DNA of 64,000 nucleotides from Parelaphostrongylus tenuis (lineage: Eukaryota; Nematoda; Chromadorea; Rhabditida; Metastrongylidae): contig JAHQIW010006092.1 of the NCBI GenBank assembly GCA_019055375.1, forward strand, positions 1 through 64,000, given 5' to 3'. Of this stretch, positions 1 through 13,400 are shown piece by piece (position 1 is the stretch's first letter; each line of letters starts with the position of its first letter). The translations under genes and the position numbers were made by a program. The notes beneath the pieces are model-generated. The model saw only the letters and a program-made list of their open reading frames with translations, was not told the DNA's origin and ran no database searches.

Positions 1-1240
1 CTCATTCTCCGCGCACCGCCCTCCGTTGCCTGCTCTCCCCCGCCGTTCCTCCCTCCCTGCTCCCCCTCTGCCTTTGCCCCGTCGGCCCTGCTCCCCCCCT
101 TCAGTGCAGTTATCCTCCGTAGAGCAACTACGGAGCCATACCCCATACGTCAAGAATTAGACGGCCTCTGCTCTTTTCTTTCCCCTTTCCTGTGACCACG
201 CAGACTCAATACATCGGTAGACTCTCAAAAGGTAATATATGAACTAAATATGCATTTAATCACTTGTGAGGTACCTGATGAAGCCGAGCGCATGACGCAT
301 CTTCGAAGAGGTGATATACTCCAAAAGCTTCATTCTTCATCTCTTTACAACTTCATAACTTTTCTGTCATTCTCATTAAAGCGAGTAATCGCCGTCCGTT
401 CTATCTCGACCTGATAGTGTCGCAGCTCGTTCCTGATGGTCAACGCCAATCACGCTGTGTCGGTCGTAGCGCGAGATTATTATCGCGATCGTGATTGAAA
501 TCGCCGTCGATCAGGCGATTCTCATGAAGGGATTCTTATTCATGAAGAATCTCGTTATGTTTTTCATTCTCGTAAAACTTGCTCTAAATCGAATTTTCTT
601 CTCGTCAAGATTGTCTGCATCAGATCGTCGCCGCAATGCGTAATAGTATACGTCCAATGTGGGTGGAGTCACTTTGAGACCAGTCACAGGTTATTCACTA
701 CGAGTTGTTCATAGTTAAAAAAAAACCTTCTCATGCGTTGACGAGGAGACTATTCATAGAACGTCGAACAAAAACAGACACGCAGACAATCTAAAAATGA
801 AGAGAAGTTTTGTGCGAATCAACCTACCTATTAACCTCGATTACTCCGCAAATATTCATCACAGTTGCTAAAAACACATTCTTTTCAAGATTGGAACATT
901 TTCCTTGGACTCGGGTTCTTCATAAAGGGTTTCATTACCACGTCAATATAATCGTGCTACTTGAAGGAGTTGATTATACGTAACTCAGTGAGGATAAATC
1001 ATTTTAGGGAATCCTTGCCAATCTAGAATAAATTTAATCACAGCCTACTTTAATCCATTGGGAACCACGTGGTACATTATGCATACGATTCGCCAGGTAA
1101 CGCGCCGCTCGCCAGGATACTCTACGGTGCACGCAGTTAGTGGAGAAAATGTGGGAAATTATCTGATAAATTTAGGTTTCATTTTATGAAGTCACTACTA
1201 ATCATAATCACTACTAAATGCTTGGATAGCTGAGAACAAA
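1..1240. other. No gene recognised; pyrimidine-rich start
   Basis: The first 110 bases are strongly C/T-rich on the plus strand and low in complexity. From about 370 to 640 the DNA is richer in CG than its surroundings, with several GATC/GCGATC-type words. No frame there gave a coding stretch I could recognise. Confidence 0.4.
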
Positions 1241-1900
1241 CTCCTTTTTCAGTATAAAGGGTGCTTATGTGCCAAAAAATTTCCTGTTTCAACAAGATAA
1301 CCACGTCCTTACAAAAACGAACATATTTTCTGTTAGAAAACATTCATTTCTTTTTTTTAGTCTATATTTCTGTGGTAGTTTGACAGGTCGAGAAGCATCG
1401 ATTATGATATTAAGCTTAGTTTGCGAAACAACCTTCATACTACGTTTTACTGACGGAAGTAGATAACGCTTTCCTTTCGGAGTGCGTTATTTCAAGTTCA
1501 CAGAGGATTGTCTTGATATTATATAATAAAAATTTGATTCTAAGCAAGCTTTGCACCTATAGAAAATTGAATTATTATTAAAAAAAACTTATATGAACGC
1601 TTTTTTTTTTGAAAGAAAGTCCAGTTTTCCTGAAAAATCACACTTTCCCTTACGGATTGTAGAAATTCCTATTTCACTCAATAGAGCTTTTCCATTAGAC
1701 TATTGTAAAGATTAAACAGCTTGAAAACTGCGTTGAAAACTGGAACATCTGGCTTAGAACATGGTTTATAAACAGACCTTCACAGTATGTTCTGCTAATA
1801 AAAATGTAGTGTTTTGCTCGCAGTACGTTTTAACTTCCCAGCAGATTTTTTCGGTATTATATAGAACAATATAATTCTAAGCAAATATCCTAAAAATTTG
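1240..1900. repeat. Degenerate ~350-bp period repeat, block 1
   Basis: Two diverged units lie about 345 bp apart. The landmark is a 'GTTTTAACTTC-CAG' word before an AT-rich 'TATTATATAGAA' stretch, seen near 1480 and again near 1826. The same unit recurs near 14.6, 28.5, 32.9, 43.2 and 53.6 kb. No coding frame was recognised in it. Confidence 0.55.
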
Positions 1901-2342
1901 TACTTTTCAATAAGAAAACTGCTTCCCCAGGAAGGAAATGCATGGATCACCTGAATTTGTGCACATATTCAGTGACAATAGCTGCTTTCATGGAGTTCAA
2001 AGTGTAGTGCTATATTTTTATGGAGGGAACCAGTTCCTGAAGCACACTGATAATGGAAATTTGAAGAAAATTATCTATAAAGTGGCACTGCATGCAGTTG
2101 TAGCATTATTTTCTGGAAACTATTAAATCTCCTGTAATTTTCAATCACAATGATAACTTTGAGGTGTTGCATGGAATAAGTCCATATCAAATTGAATGAT
2201 TTATGTCGTACCATATGATTTCGGAAGTTTAAAATGGTAAGGATTTAACATTTTTGAGCTGTTAGATCTAGTGGTTTAGGAATATTCAGTTAGGATCATA
2301 GAGGATTATTTAATCTCAGGGGATCGGCTGAACCGAGGGAGC

Positions 2343-2390
2343 GTGGTACTGATAAGTCCGAATAGGACGAAACAGGCGCCTGTATACCAC
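2343..2390 (+). ncRNA. Hammerhead ribozyme-like motif, core G8 changed to A
   Basis: A complete type I hammerhead fold can be drawn by eye. Stem I pairs GTGGTA (2343-2348) with TACCAC (2385-2390). The core CTGATAA (2349-2355) is followed by stem II, GTCC/GGAC with a GAATA loop (2356-2368). GAAA (2369-2372) precedes a palindromic stem III, CAGGCGCCTG (2373-2382). The cleavage site would be after GTA at 2384. The canonical core is CUGANGA; here its G8 is A, which breaks the C3-G8 pair needed for catalysis, so activity is probably lost. A very short palindromic stem III is known for hammerheads in retroelements and satellites. No host element around it was recognised. Confidence 0.6.
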
Positions 2391-2699
2391 TAGACTTAGC
2401 AGGTCAAAACATGTTAAATTCTTATCAGATTATATCATTTTGAGCAGGTCTATATAAAAAGCGGTCGATGAAGAGATACAAAATGGTAATATAACTGAAT
2501 TACTGAAGACTATTATAATCACTATTGATTATTTGAAGATTATTTATAAGAATGAACAAAGATGAATTACTTTTCACTTGACAAATGAATGCGAAATGAG
2601 ACCTTTTTGTAGGCATGTGATTTCTCTCCAAAAATGCGCGTTTCGAAAAAGCATTGGCGTTGTTTGCAAGCCACAGTGATGATTAATGCTCATAGTTGA

Positions 2700-3085
2700 G
2701 TAAGAATGGATAGAAAGTTATTACCTGTAACACAAGAGAGTAAAGCCTCGACAATCTTACAGCATTTTCAACTTCTACAGTCCACTACAAATAAAAATCT
2801 GCTCCAAACCATCGGTAAAGTGTCATTATTTCAATGTGCAGTACCATTATTGACAGACGACTCATTCTTTTTAGTTTTTTGGCTATGTAACCGAAAATTG
2901 CCTTATTGGAATCTCCTATCACATTCCACCATTTACTGACCATCAAACCCTCTTTAGTGGCGATAAAGATCCACATTTCATTATAAAATACCATATCGCC
3001 ATTGTAACGTGCTGCGCTCGCCGTGCAATCCTAGCGCCTGTCGCGCAAAATCAACGCGGTTGCCAACGGATTCAACTTGGAAGTT
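2700..3085 (+). repeat. GC-cored dispersed repeat, copy 1
   Basis: A box near 2815-2860 resembling GATGAGGTGGCATTGCATG is followed by AT-rich DNA and then a sharply GC-rich end (3005-3075) closing on GTTGCCAACGG. The same order of parts is found at 30480-31060 and 45400-46045, and inverted at 26990-27345. This looks like a non-autonomous transposon family. This copy is shorter in the middle than the others. Confidence 0.5.
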
Positions 3086-4245
3086 ACGGTGAGTAATGAC
3101 CTGAGAACGTCTGGCCTACGGTCCTTGATTGTCTAGAACAAATGAACTTAGGTAGAAACCTACAATAAAGCAGCTGTTATGTAAGCAGATGAAGATCTGT
3201 AGGAAATTCCCCCAAGGATGAATATAGCCCTTCATGTACACAACAATATGTATACGCGTGACCCATTTTTAAGTCATATGCCGTTACACAACCACAACTA
3301 AGTTCGATATCAAAGGGCTAAAAATTTCGTTATATTGTAAACATAAGGTATAGTTGGTAAATCCAGTAATACTCTCTAGAGCTTCATTTGCGAGCATCTC
3401 AAATAGTGCGCTCCAAAACTGCTACTAATAAAGGATACCGGAGACCATGAATAAATTAGTTTCAGTTGTTATTCATAGTTACTTGGAAAATTCACATTCG
3501 GTAGTTTCGAATCTAATAAATAGCAGAAATAGGAATTTTATTTCACAAACATCTCATATCACACTACATTTTTTCCATTATTCATTGCTCGCCCCTTACA
3601 ATAATATTGAGTGCTTCTGAAGTTGTTTGAAATATAATAAAAATTAAAGTACGACAATATTGAAAACGACACCGATCATACTGTTTATGACAATAATAGT
3701 AAGAGCAGTCACTGTAAAGTTTTTGCACAAAATTTCTTGGAAGAATCAAACTTCTTTTCACTGCGTAGCAATTGTGCAAGAAAAATAGACATTCGTTCGA
3801 ATACCCTCAAGAAAATCTGAAACTCATCCACTCATAAAAAAATTTATTTTTCGTTTCGTTTTTGTCGATTCGATTAGCAGGATACAATTCGTAAAACACG
3901 AACATTTTCTGCAGTAGCGGCTTTACTTTCTTCCATTTTACGGATGTTCTCGTTCATATAGGACGAAGATCTTATGCTTTTTTATCTGATTAGATCGACT
4001 AGCATATCACCCAGTCCCGCTACGAGCTGAACGAGTTGTCAATGTTAATGCGCAAATAAAACTCTCCTGCACTATGGAACTCGTACCGGATCAACATATT
4101 GCCAAAGGAAAATGTTGACTCTGTGTCATTTCGTTGAGTAAAATTCAATGCTTTCCTTCTCCATGATATGAAATTCCCAGGACCGATTATCGAAAACCTC
4201 GGTAGTGACTAAATAATTCCGTGACTTCCTTATTTAGCGAACACG
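3086..4245. other. No gene recognised
   Basis: AT-rich DNA downstream of the channel gene. Nothing was seen beyond short chance frames. Confidence 0.35.
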
Positions 4246-4650
4246 AGGTTGTTAATATACGCTTATTTCGAACAAAATAGTATAATAGAGGTCGTATCAG
4301 TGGCTAATTTTTGTCAGTTTTCGTCCTCGCCTGAGCCTGAAAGAGTCAAACTGATGTGCAGTTCACATAGATGAGCACTTTTACAACCAAATAAGATGAA
4401 ACTCAAACGAAAACGTACTACTAAATGCAAAATACGGTAGTATTTCATATAAGCTAATCGCTAAACGATTCAACTTCTACGTTTTCGTTTAGGTTTCATC
4501 TTATTTGGTTTTAAAAATGTTCATCTGTGTGATTGCACGTCAATTTGGCTCTTTCAGGCTCTAGCGAAGGCGAAATTGCCAAACATTAGCTACTGATACG
4601 ACAACTCTACTGCATTATTTTGTACAAAATAAACGTGTATTAACAACCTT
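4246..4650. mobile_element. Foldback MITE with ~175-bp inverted arms
   Basis: The left arm (4246-4425) and right arm (4478-4649) are imperfect reverse complements almost end to end; both begin with AGGTTGTTAATA on their own strand. The spacer is about 52 bp. Both arms contain AACCAAATAAGATGAAAC. No coding capacity is present. This is the structure of a palindromic miniature inverted-repeat transposon. I could not see a clear target-site duplication. Confidence 0.8.
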
Positions 4651-5269
4651 GTAATGTGAAATTGTTTATTTCTTAAGGATTTTTGTCGGCTACAACAATG
4701 ATGATCTGTTTCGCTCCACCAGCTTTCCATCTACTGTTTTCGTCAGAAATATGAATGGTTTATGAGTACTAGCTTTGACAGAGATTTTTATGCCGTTCAC
4801 AACAAACGAGTGTGAAGTACATTTCCTTCATCTTTCAGTGATGCAAGAGACGGTCGTTCAAGAGATCGTTCCGAATATTTTAAGTGACAAGAAAAGTTAA
4901 GAAGACTTTCTTTTGTATAGATTGAGAAGTGTACAATGTCAATTCGATTACAATAATGGTAAGTTGCACTTACCACTAAAAATAAAAGATTTTTGGTGAA
5001 CTTTTGATCTCAATATATGATCGATATAGGGAACATTCTATCTACAAATTATCTTGAAAAAGTGGTTTTTCCATTCAAATTTACTTTAGAGAAAGAAGAA
5101 CTGTAACATAGGCTAATATAACATTTCAACCACCATGAAAATGCTTTGTCTCTTTTCAAGACGGAGCGAAAGGCTCGAAACCATCCACATGAACTACAAA
5201 AGCTATCAAAATAAGATTGTCGATCGACCAAAATAATGATAACGAACTTCTTTCCTAATTCCCTCCTCT

Positions 5270-5300
5270 CTATCTATCTATCTCTCTCTCTCTCTCTTAT
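5270..5300 (+). repeat. (CTAT)n/(CT)n microsatellite
   Basis: Tetranucleotide CTAT repeats run into about nine CT repeats. Confidence 0.85.
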
Positions 5301-7310
5301 ATACTTTATTGCTTCCTTTTCCCTCTCTGTACCTTTCATACTTAATGTAAATGAAATGAATTCGATCTCGTCGTCAAGAGATTGGAGCACTTTCAACCAT
5401 TGTATCTCATCCTCCGAACTCTGAGCTTCACTTCCATGAAGTCACCTACACGTTTCTTGCAATGTGAAAGTAAGCGTATCAGTCGTAAATATGCGTCTAA
5501 ACTGTATGATGCCATAGTGAGACCTCCCCACACCTTCAAGCCTAGAAAAGGTGACGCTGGTTGGTAAGGTCACGACTAGCCGGTTCACTGGCGATTGACG
5601 ATTACCACTATCGAAACCAGCACTACCACTACACTACGCGTTGACACATCGATGGTAGAATGTGGTGAAGGGAAAAAATTCGATGTGTGACCGAGACTGG
5701 TAAATTTCTCTGAATCAGCATTATTCAGCTCATGAAAAGAATTAAGGATTGATGAGAAGATAGAAACGATATTAATCTATGACCTCTACATTACCGTCAA
5801 GTCATTGCTGACAGTAAATATATATAATCGCTTCAAAAAAAAGAGGGAGATCCCTTTCCACAGATTGTTCTCTTGACTTGTAGTCGTGAGAATTTCACAA
5901 AAAACACGTTTGTTTTGTGCGACCAAAAAATCAATTACCTTCGAAAGAAGTAAAATTTTTGAAATGAAACGCCACGAATGCGAAAATTGTGAGGGATGAG
6001 AACTATTGGTAGTCTTGATATCAAAACTATTCACAATAACATATCCAATTCACTTTAGATGAATAGTGGAAAATGGTAAGCTCCGGGGGTTGCTCGTTAT
6101 CTCATAAGAAACAAAAAGATCCAGTTATCGATGTCGTTACGGTGATTGTTCTACGTCTACTAGTAACTGGCTTCTACTTATTCCTGACAGGTATATTACC
6201 GGTTCTGCAAACATTCAAAAGGTTGTCCTGTGTAGTGCAAACTTTTCACTGTCTCTACCGACCCTCATTTCGTAGCGAGAAAAAAAGTTGTGGAAACCGA
6301 TAAAAATGGTCAAAGTTGATTGCATCCGACATCGATCAATCTTTGACGGCTGTACTACGTATTTGACACTAGTAGAATTAGAGTTGCTCGGTGCATTTTT
6401 TTTCCTGTCTAAGGAGTGTCTTGAATCTACCAGTGTATTGAACCTGATTTTTATCCTCCTGAACGGTCTCTTACCAATTTGCCAATTTCCAAAAAAGGGA
6501 GGATTTGGTCGCCTGACACGCGGGTGGGGACCGATCTGCAGGTGTGTATTGCAAAGCATTTCTAACCACTACACTACACTCTCCTCCTGCATGATAACTT
6601 TAGTTATATAGACTAGGTAACATCATGAACTATTTTATGCTGCGAAAATCTGGATTTCATCAGTAAATAGAATTTATGTCACTTGATATAGAAGTCTGAG
6701 AAGGTTACCGTATACCGCAGACATTAGAAAGGCATTAAAACTGACCTACAGTTCCGAAAACAGGAATACAGTAAGGAAACAACTTCAAAACTTGAATTAA
6801 TGCTGAAGATTTGTTCGCATAAACAATGACTGATTTTTTTTCAAAGCTGCATCAGTCAAAAAATTCACGATTTGAAAAGACGTTATCGCATTAATTTTGT
6901 TTCCATTAATATTCTGGAATCTCAAATTCACCAAATAGGAAGAATCCTTCTTACTAAATTTAGATGATAATCCTTCAAAAAATGATCAGTGTCTCGAAGA
7001 CAATTATTGACTCTTATATAGAACAAGGACTAGTTTTTTTAATAGCACAGATGTTAAAATCACAGTGTGTGCATATAACACATCTTTTCTTTACAGTATA
7101 AAGTAGTACAAAAACTCGGTAGCAAAGTTCTTAAGAGGGAATCGTAGCGATGCAAAAGTATTTCATTGTTTTTCCCTTTCTCTGAATGTACTATAGAAGC
7201 ACTACCGTATCTCACACTGAAACAGGAATGGAGAGTTTTCGTTATTCATGCCTTCTCAAAAGCTATTTAGAGAACTGCGTATGACAAGGCTCCATCGATT
7301 TAAAAGTGTT
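5301..7310. other. No gene recognised
   Basis: Several short frames overlap each other on both strands here (for example around 6215-6610), but none has a recognisable domain or splice-site support. Confidence 0.35.
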
Positions 7311-7483
7311 CTACTTGATAATTTTTCTACAAACGGAAGAAAACTGCCCATGGCGCGGTGTCGGTTCGTGTCCAACCATTACCCGACGATGAGTCAGTTG
7401 TGTAAACGGAACTTGTGCACGGGTCATCGAATGACGACAAGACGACGATGAATCGAGGAACACAATGAAACCGTTAAGTTGTA
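7311..7483 (-). CDS. Possible last exon of the K2P channel
   Basis: A 56-codon open frame ends in TAG (7311-7313). The acceptor is GAAGCAG before 7483, and the two leading bases fit the phase left by the donor at 8110/8109. It contains [17 protein letters not shown] and is Ser/Arg/His-rich. The acceptor is not the usual nematode TTTTCAG and the residues match nothing I know, so this is an inference from phase and openness only. Confidence 0.35.
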
Positions 7484-10400
7484 CTGCTTCTCTTATCGAA
7501 CACTGACAAACATCTTCATCATCACCATCATCATCATCGTCAACATCGCATTCTAATCACCGTTATCGTTAACACTGTCAAATCCAGATCAGACATCACC
7601 ATCATCATCGTCCTCACAATCTACGCGAATCAGACACTTTGACAACGAGAAACAGCCGAAAAACTGGGTCGGATCGATTCCGACTCCGTAAGTAGAAATA
7701 CATCAATCATCTTACCAGAATAATTGTTAGATGGTCCACTACCATACAAAAAAGAGCTTTGACGAGTTTTTGAAATTCAAAATGGTGATCAGAAGCTAGA
7801 CATGATAAAATGGTTTTCGTTGAGAAGCATACCATAATACAGATTCTAGTCATATGATCACGGCCCTCACGAGAAATTCAATTCAAGTAATATTTACATC
7901 GTTTTTATTTGTACAGCATATCAGAGTGAAAGCGATGAAGTAAGAGAGTTGTTTTTGATTATTCTGACTACGGAGAAAAAATAAGGTGGTCAGAAAAGAA
8001 TATGAAGGAAGAGATGGACTTGTCATTGTGATCGAATAGTTACATTACTATATTATGATAAAGTAGTGATAAAATTGCAGAAACACGAGAAATCGAGAGA
8101 CAAACACACCTTCGCTCAACGTTTCGAGTCGTAACGACATCTGACGAGCCTCCAAGTCAAACTCCTCAGATGTGGACTCGAAAGCGCTGATTTTACTCAA
8201 ATCATAGTATCTGAGCAGTATTTGTGGAATATCCAGTTCTTCACGAACTAGCTGTGGAATAAGGTACTGACGTACGGATTCCGGACCATTGCATACGAGC
8301 CGGTCGATTTCGGGATCAAGCTGGGTGACAACGTCCAGAAACAACGGAACATGGCTCGATAAGACCGTCAAAGAGTGGCGACTGCTGACTGGCATCATGA
8401 CCAGCGCCTTGTCGAAGCTGAGCCCTTAGGGGTGACGGCCTCACGAGCAGTAATAGAACGCGTCGCATCCGCATCGTCAATGTACGGGATCGTCGCCGCG
8501 TCCTTGGGCACGAAAGCAAACCACAGCGGTAGGGTGGGCGGCGACCTAAAGAAGCGGGACGAGGTCACAGACGCAGAGTGAGAGAACTAAGAAAAGATGG
8601 GATCCGAGAGCACGTTCATGGAAAAGTCCTTACTTCTTCATGGGGCCTTTCAACACTCTGAGCAGAGCCATCGCGTCTAAGCCACGACCAATCGAGTGAA
8701 TACGTTCGATACACGCCGAACCCATCACATCCACCGCCAGCGTGGTCAGCACCAGACCGACGAATATGAACACTGAAAGTGGTCAGTTACGTCTACGAAG
8801 TCTTAGAGGCACGTAAACTGAACATGACTTTATGGGATACTGTAAGTCAACCACTGCTAGTCAATAGGGAAGTTTTTGTTTAATCGTGTGACGATAGGCA
8901 CTACAAATTTCGTTGAAAAGTATTCTTTATATTGTCATGCAAATTTTTGATTATTTTATGAAGAATTTTCATTGAAATCTGCTAATGCCATTACTATGTG
9001 CAAATAAATTCTTTTTTGTCGTATCCCTTCCATCCATACGGCTAGTGAGTAAACTGTTGAATAAAAGGTTACTAATCAAATTATTGTGATTTTGTTAACT
9101 TATGCTTATATCAAAAGTAGGATACTGAAAAATGGATGTTTGAGTTTCGCGCGTTCACATGTGATCGGCTCTGATGCGGTAATTTCTCTCCTGGCGTGCT
9201 CTCACTAACTTGACCTCAATTTTATGAACGACACAACTGCAAGAGGGCTGATTGGTGTAGGTTGGGTTTTTCGCATAGAATTTGTCATGTTAGAATCCAG
9301 TTCTCCTTTCTTCGCTCTGAGAAGAACTTCCATCTAGTTCTTCAAGCCTTGCTCTGAAGAGGACTCTTTTAAAATTTTCCTCAGATCATTTTTTCAGAAA
9401 GGGTTCCCTTCTAGTCATCCTTTCATTGTTCTGACGGCATTGTTCTCCAGATCTCCCTTGCTCGTTCTAGCCACGGTTCTTTCAGTGCTCCAATTATATT
9501 GCTTCGAAGAAGATGATGTTCCTATTTTTCAACGCTTCAAGGTGGATGCTTTTCCAGTTGCGTTATAAACATTCCAAGTAGGATTTTGCAGTTTATTCAT
9601 TGCCCTTAGACGAATTTCCTTCTAAAAGTCTGGCGACAGACTGTTGGCTTCATTTTGCATTAGATTTTCATTATTTTTACGAGATTTTAACCGAATACTG
9701 GATCGTTCATTCGTTGAAAAATCAGATTCTACTAGCGATCAACCAGAATCACCAACAACTGTCCTGTACATAAGGGCATCGCTAAGTGAGATTCATAAGA
9801 ACGGTGCCCACCGAAGAAGATTTCCCTTCAAACGAAACGAACACGAGGATCACTACGAAGACGGACGACTGAGAGCATCGATTCGATTCATGAGTTCTGA
9901 AGATGACGATGCGCATCGGAACGTTAATCTAGTAAACAACTTTTTCTAAATTAATTTTGTGATCTTGGCTCGATCCATAAAACGTATGGTTAACCGAATA
10001 GTTAAATACAGTATGGCGCACTGCGTCTAGGCTCGGGGAAGGAGAGGTCGGCGGAGCGTTAGCCATGGATCCTGAACTGAGAAATACTAACCTCGTGCAA
10101 GTTTTATTTGTAGGAAAGGATAATTCGCAAGATATTTTTTATTACTCATGCGGAGAATTAGTGAAGATCGGTCTTTCAAAGTATCTTCAGTTGCTCTTCC
10201 AACGCTGTAATTGTGTGGAACAACTGAACGCAAAGCTCACAAACACTATGCGTTGATAGCCAGTATTTGTAGAAATTCTATGATTTTACATTTTGTCCGC
10301 GGATGATTGAAAGTGTGTGTAGTCCTCGCCAATAAACGTATAACAATATAAGCAAGCTTGTGTAATTGACTACGGTATTTCAGCTCAACACCATACTTCT

Positions 10401-13400
10401 TTGAATTTAGCTTATTCATAAGGGAAGTCCTGGATGTAAATCTAGTCACATCAAATTCGGTCCATTTCTGACCATTTTTAAAAAAATAAGTGATGGACAG
10501 AAAAGGCTCACAACTGATCTCAGAGCGAAAAACTCTACTGTTCAAAGGTTATGACATTGGGGAAAGTCATGTACGATACTCATAAAGCCATTATTTGTTG
10601 GAACGAGGATCGATCACTTTTGATTCATCATGTCCAGCTAGTTTTCGTTTGTGTTGAACATCACTTGGTTGAGAAATGAAGAATGAATGGAAGCGAACGA
10701 CGGGCTGGTTTATTTGCCAATTGTGCCGTCAATTATGAGTAGTTGCTCAAGTTCTACTCTGGTTTTAAGTTTAAACTTTATTTATTAGTTGACCTCTCAG
10801 TCTATCAGAAACCTTTCAACGGTTTAGTTTGCTCAACATCAAGCTATCAAACATTATATTGGCTTTTAGGTAGTGAAAAAGTGTATTCATGTAAACATTT
10901 CTCGTTTAATAATAATAAACTGTCTTTCATTTGTGTGTTTAGAAACAACGATGGCTGGAACTAGACTTACAATGCTGATATCTATAAATTTGAAAATTGA
11001 CCTTTCAGCGTCGACTCTCAATTCTCAGAACAGAACTATTTCATGAGAGGTGGTAGAGGTGGAGAGGGGTGTTCTGCCGATCATGCTACTATAGTATATA
11101 AGACAGATAAACTTAAAAGTAGGTGGTCACAAGGAGGAATGCGGGAAGCATTGCCGTAAAACCACTGACGCATGGGATCATCTTTTATCTCCTTTCATCT
11201 GTAGAGTGTAGATCGATTGTGCTGTGTTCCATTCCGCCAACTCGTCGTTGTGCAATAAACATTATCTACAGTGTGTAGATAGGAATCTACGACTCTTCTA
11301 TGTGAGGGATGCCGTTCCGGATAGCGGTTGAACGTGGACGGGAGGCGACTGTTTTGATCGAAACGCCAAAAGATCGCATTGTTGCCGTTTATTGTATCCG
11401 ATTAACTCGTGCAATCTGTATATGCCTAATTACAATATCACACATTTGGCGAAAAGTCTGAGTTAAGTGACTGGAAAAGCAACTTGATTATCCTCAGTGA
11501 ATAGACTTTGTTTTACTTCGAAAGATTACAAACAGCATTCCTATACATGGTCTTGCCTACATATATTCATTGAAATCAAGGGGGCACCTCAAGGACTTCC
11601 TGATGTTGGCTTGAATGACTCAATTATCAGTGGAATTAGGTGGAAGGTAAGAAGATAAGGAAAAAAATCTCCTTCAAAATATCAAAAAATGTTGAGCCTA
11701 AGCAAGATCGCTTTATCAGAGTTCCGAATTATTTTGTAGCTCCTGGTTTTATCAAAATTTAACCTTTTCATAGCTTCGTGTGCTCTTTTATTATAACAAA
11801 CTTTTTCGCGCTTTAATTTCACCGTTTTTATATCAGGAGTTAAAAATAATCTTTGTTTATCTTGCCGCATAAATGAAGTCCAGACCGTAGTTGAGACTTA
11901 TAAATTCATCCAAATCATCACCACCCTGTTCTAACATTCTGGGAAAAAAAAGGGTGCGACAGTGTCGAAAAGAGCTCTTGTCGTCCAAGGAGTAGGTCTT
12001 TCCATAGTAAGTACTGCGGAACTGCAATGCGTAGCTCATTTATCGCTCCCTTATCTCCACCTTTCATCGTTATAGGAAATCGAAGGTGAATATAATTATA
12101 CTCGTCATGTTATAGGAGAACGGTAGATGGGCGAGACGAGGAACAATGTGGACTTTCAAAAAATGCGAACATCCTCTAACTACGACTACCAATAACGTGA
12201 GCAACTGTGTTTGTGCTTCACATCCACTAGATATATTTGAAGCAGGAAACAATGAACTATAACCATGGATGATGATCACGAAGCAAAGATCAGATCTATA
12301 GAAAAATAAAGTATTCGATGTTGATTGATCTTTTAGGGACAAGTCATACATTGGATTTTATCAAGCTTCGTAAGAGGTGGTACGAAACATATATATTTTA
12401 TACAATAACTTGCCGTGGTCTGTTGATGTATCAGGTCAAAGTATCTATCATTCCAGGCAAGTCTGATACCCATTTGCGAAATCAGGAGGTATGGAAAGCT
12501 TGGTGAGCCCGCGCGTGGAATCGAACTCTTGATCGATCCAGCGCGTTTACATAGGACGAACAAAAGGAATAAAAGCTTGTTTGGACCCACACAGGTTATT
12601 TTTCTTCTTCAGGATTGGTCCACTTATGTTCGAATACTCTTCGTGCTCCCATGGTGAATCATGTGCTTGTTTGGCAAAGATGGTAATGAACCAAGATTAA
12701 GGACAAGAGCAGCACTTGAAGACAACACAGTTTTCGCAAAGAGAAAAACTTGCAGTGCACGAAATCGTCCATTGCTCCCTTTATCAACCAACCGACAACT
12801 TTAATAACTAAGATCGATAAGCAACCGTAAAGAGGAAAAAGCTTCTTCGAATAGCAGTGCGAAAATCGATAAGATCACAAAGAGGATAATGTCCTTCTGT
12901 CTTGGAAGTAGTCAAGTAGACCGACTCTAAGAAGAATGATGTGGAATTATGCGAGTAAACAATTGCCCGGACTAGTGAATGCAGTGAGGTTTGTCACCTT
13001 TTAACTAATTTTATTCGGGCTAAGAATATGATTCCTGGCATTCAAATTATCCTCGGCTGAAATTCTGAGCCTAAGTGAAGCCCTTTGGTAGCAAAGAAGG
13101 CCTTGTTAGGAAAACGAACACCACTCCCGCGCCACCCTGTATAGTCGCGTGTCACGGTGAAGTAACGAACCATTTAGAGCAGATGTGTAGCACATTTTAA
13201 CAAACTTTGCAAATAAACTTTCAGATAACCAATTTAGAATTACCACCAGTAGACGAAGTCCTGTCTGGTTGATGCAACGCAAACAAACTCACCCATTGAA
13301 GACAGTATATACTCCACATCTCCTTGTGGATACAGATCACCAAAACCGACAGTCATCTGAAACACGAAACATGATTATCGCATGCTACAAATGTTTTGTG

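Noticed and set aside
6215..6611. Two opposing ORFs of more than 100 codons
   Set aside because: Mutually antisense, no domain, no codon texture favouring either strand.
7248..7451. Plus-strand ORF of 67 codons
   Set aside because: Antisense to the candidate last channel exon; a basic, featureless translation.
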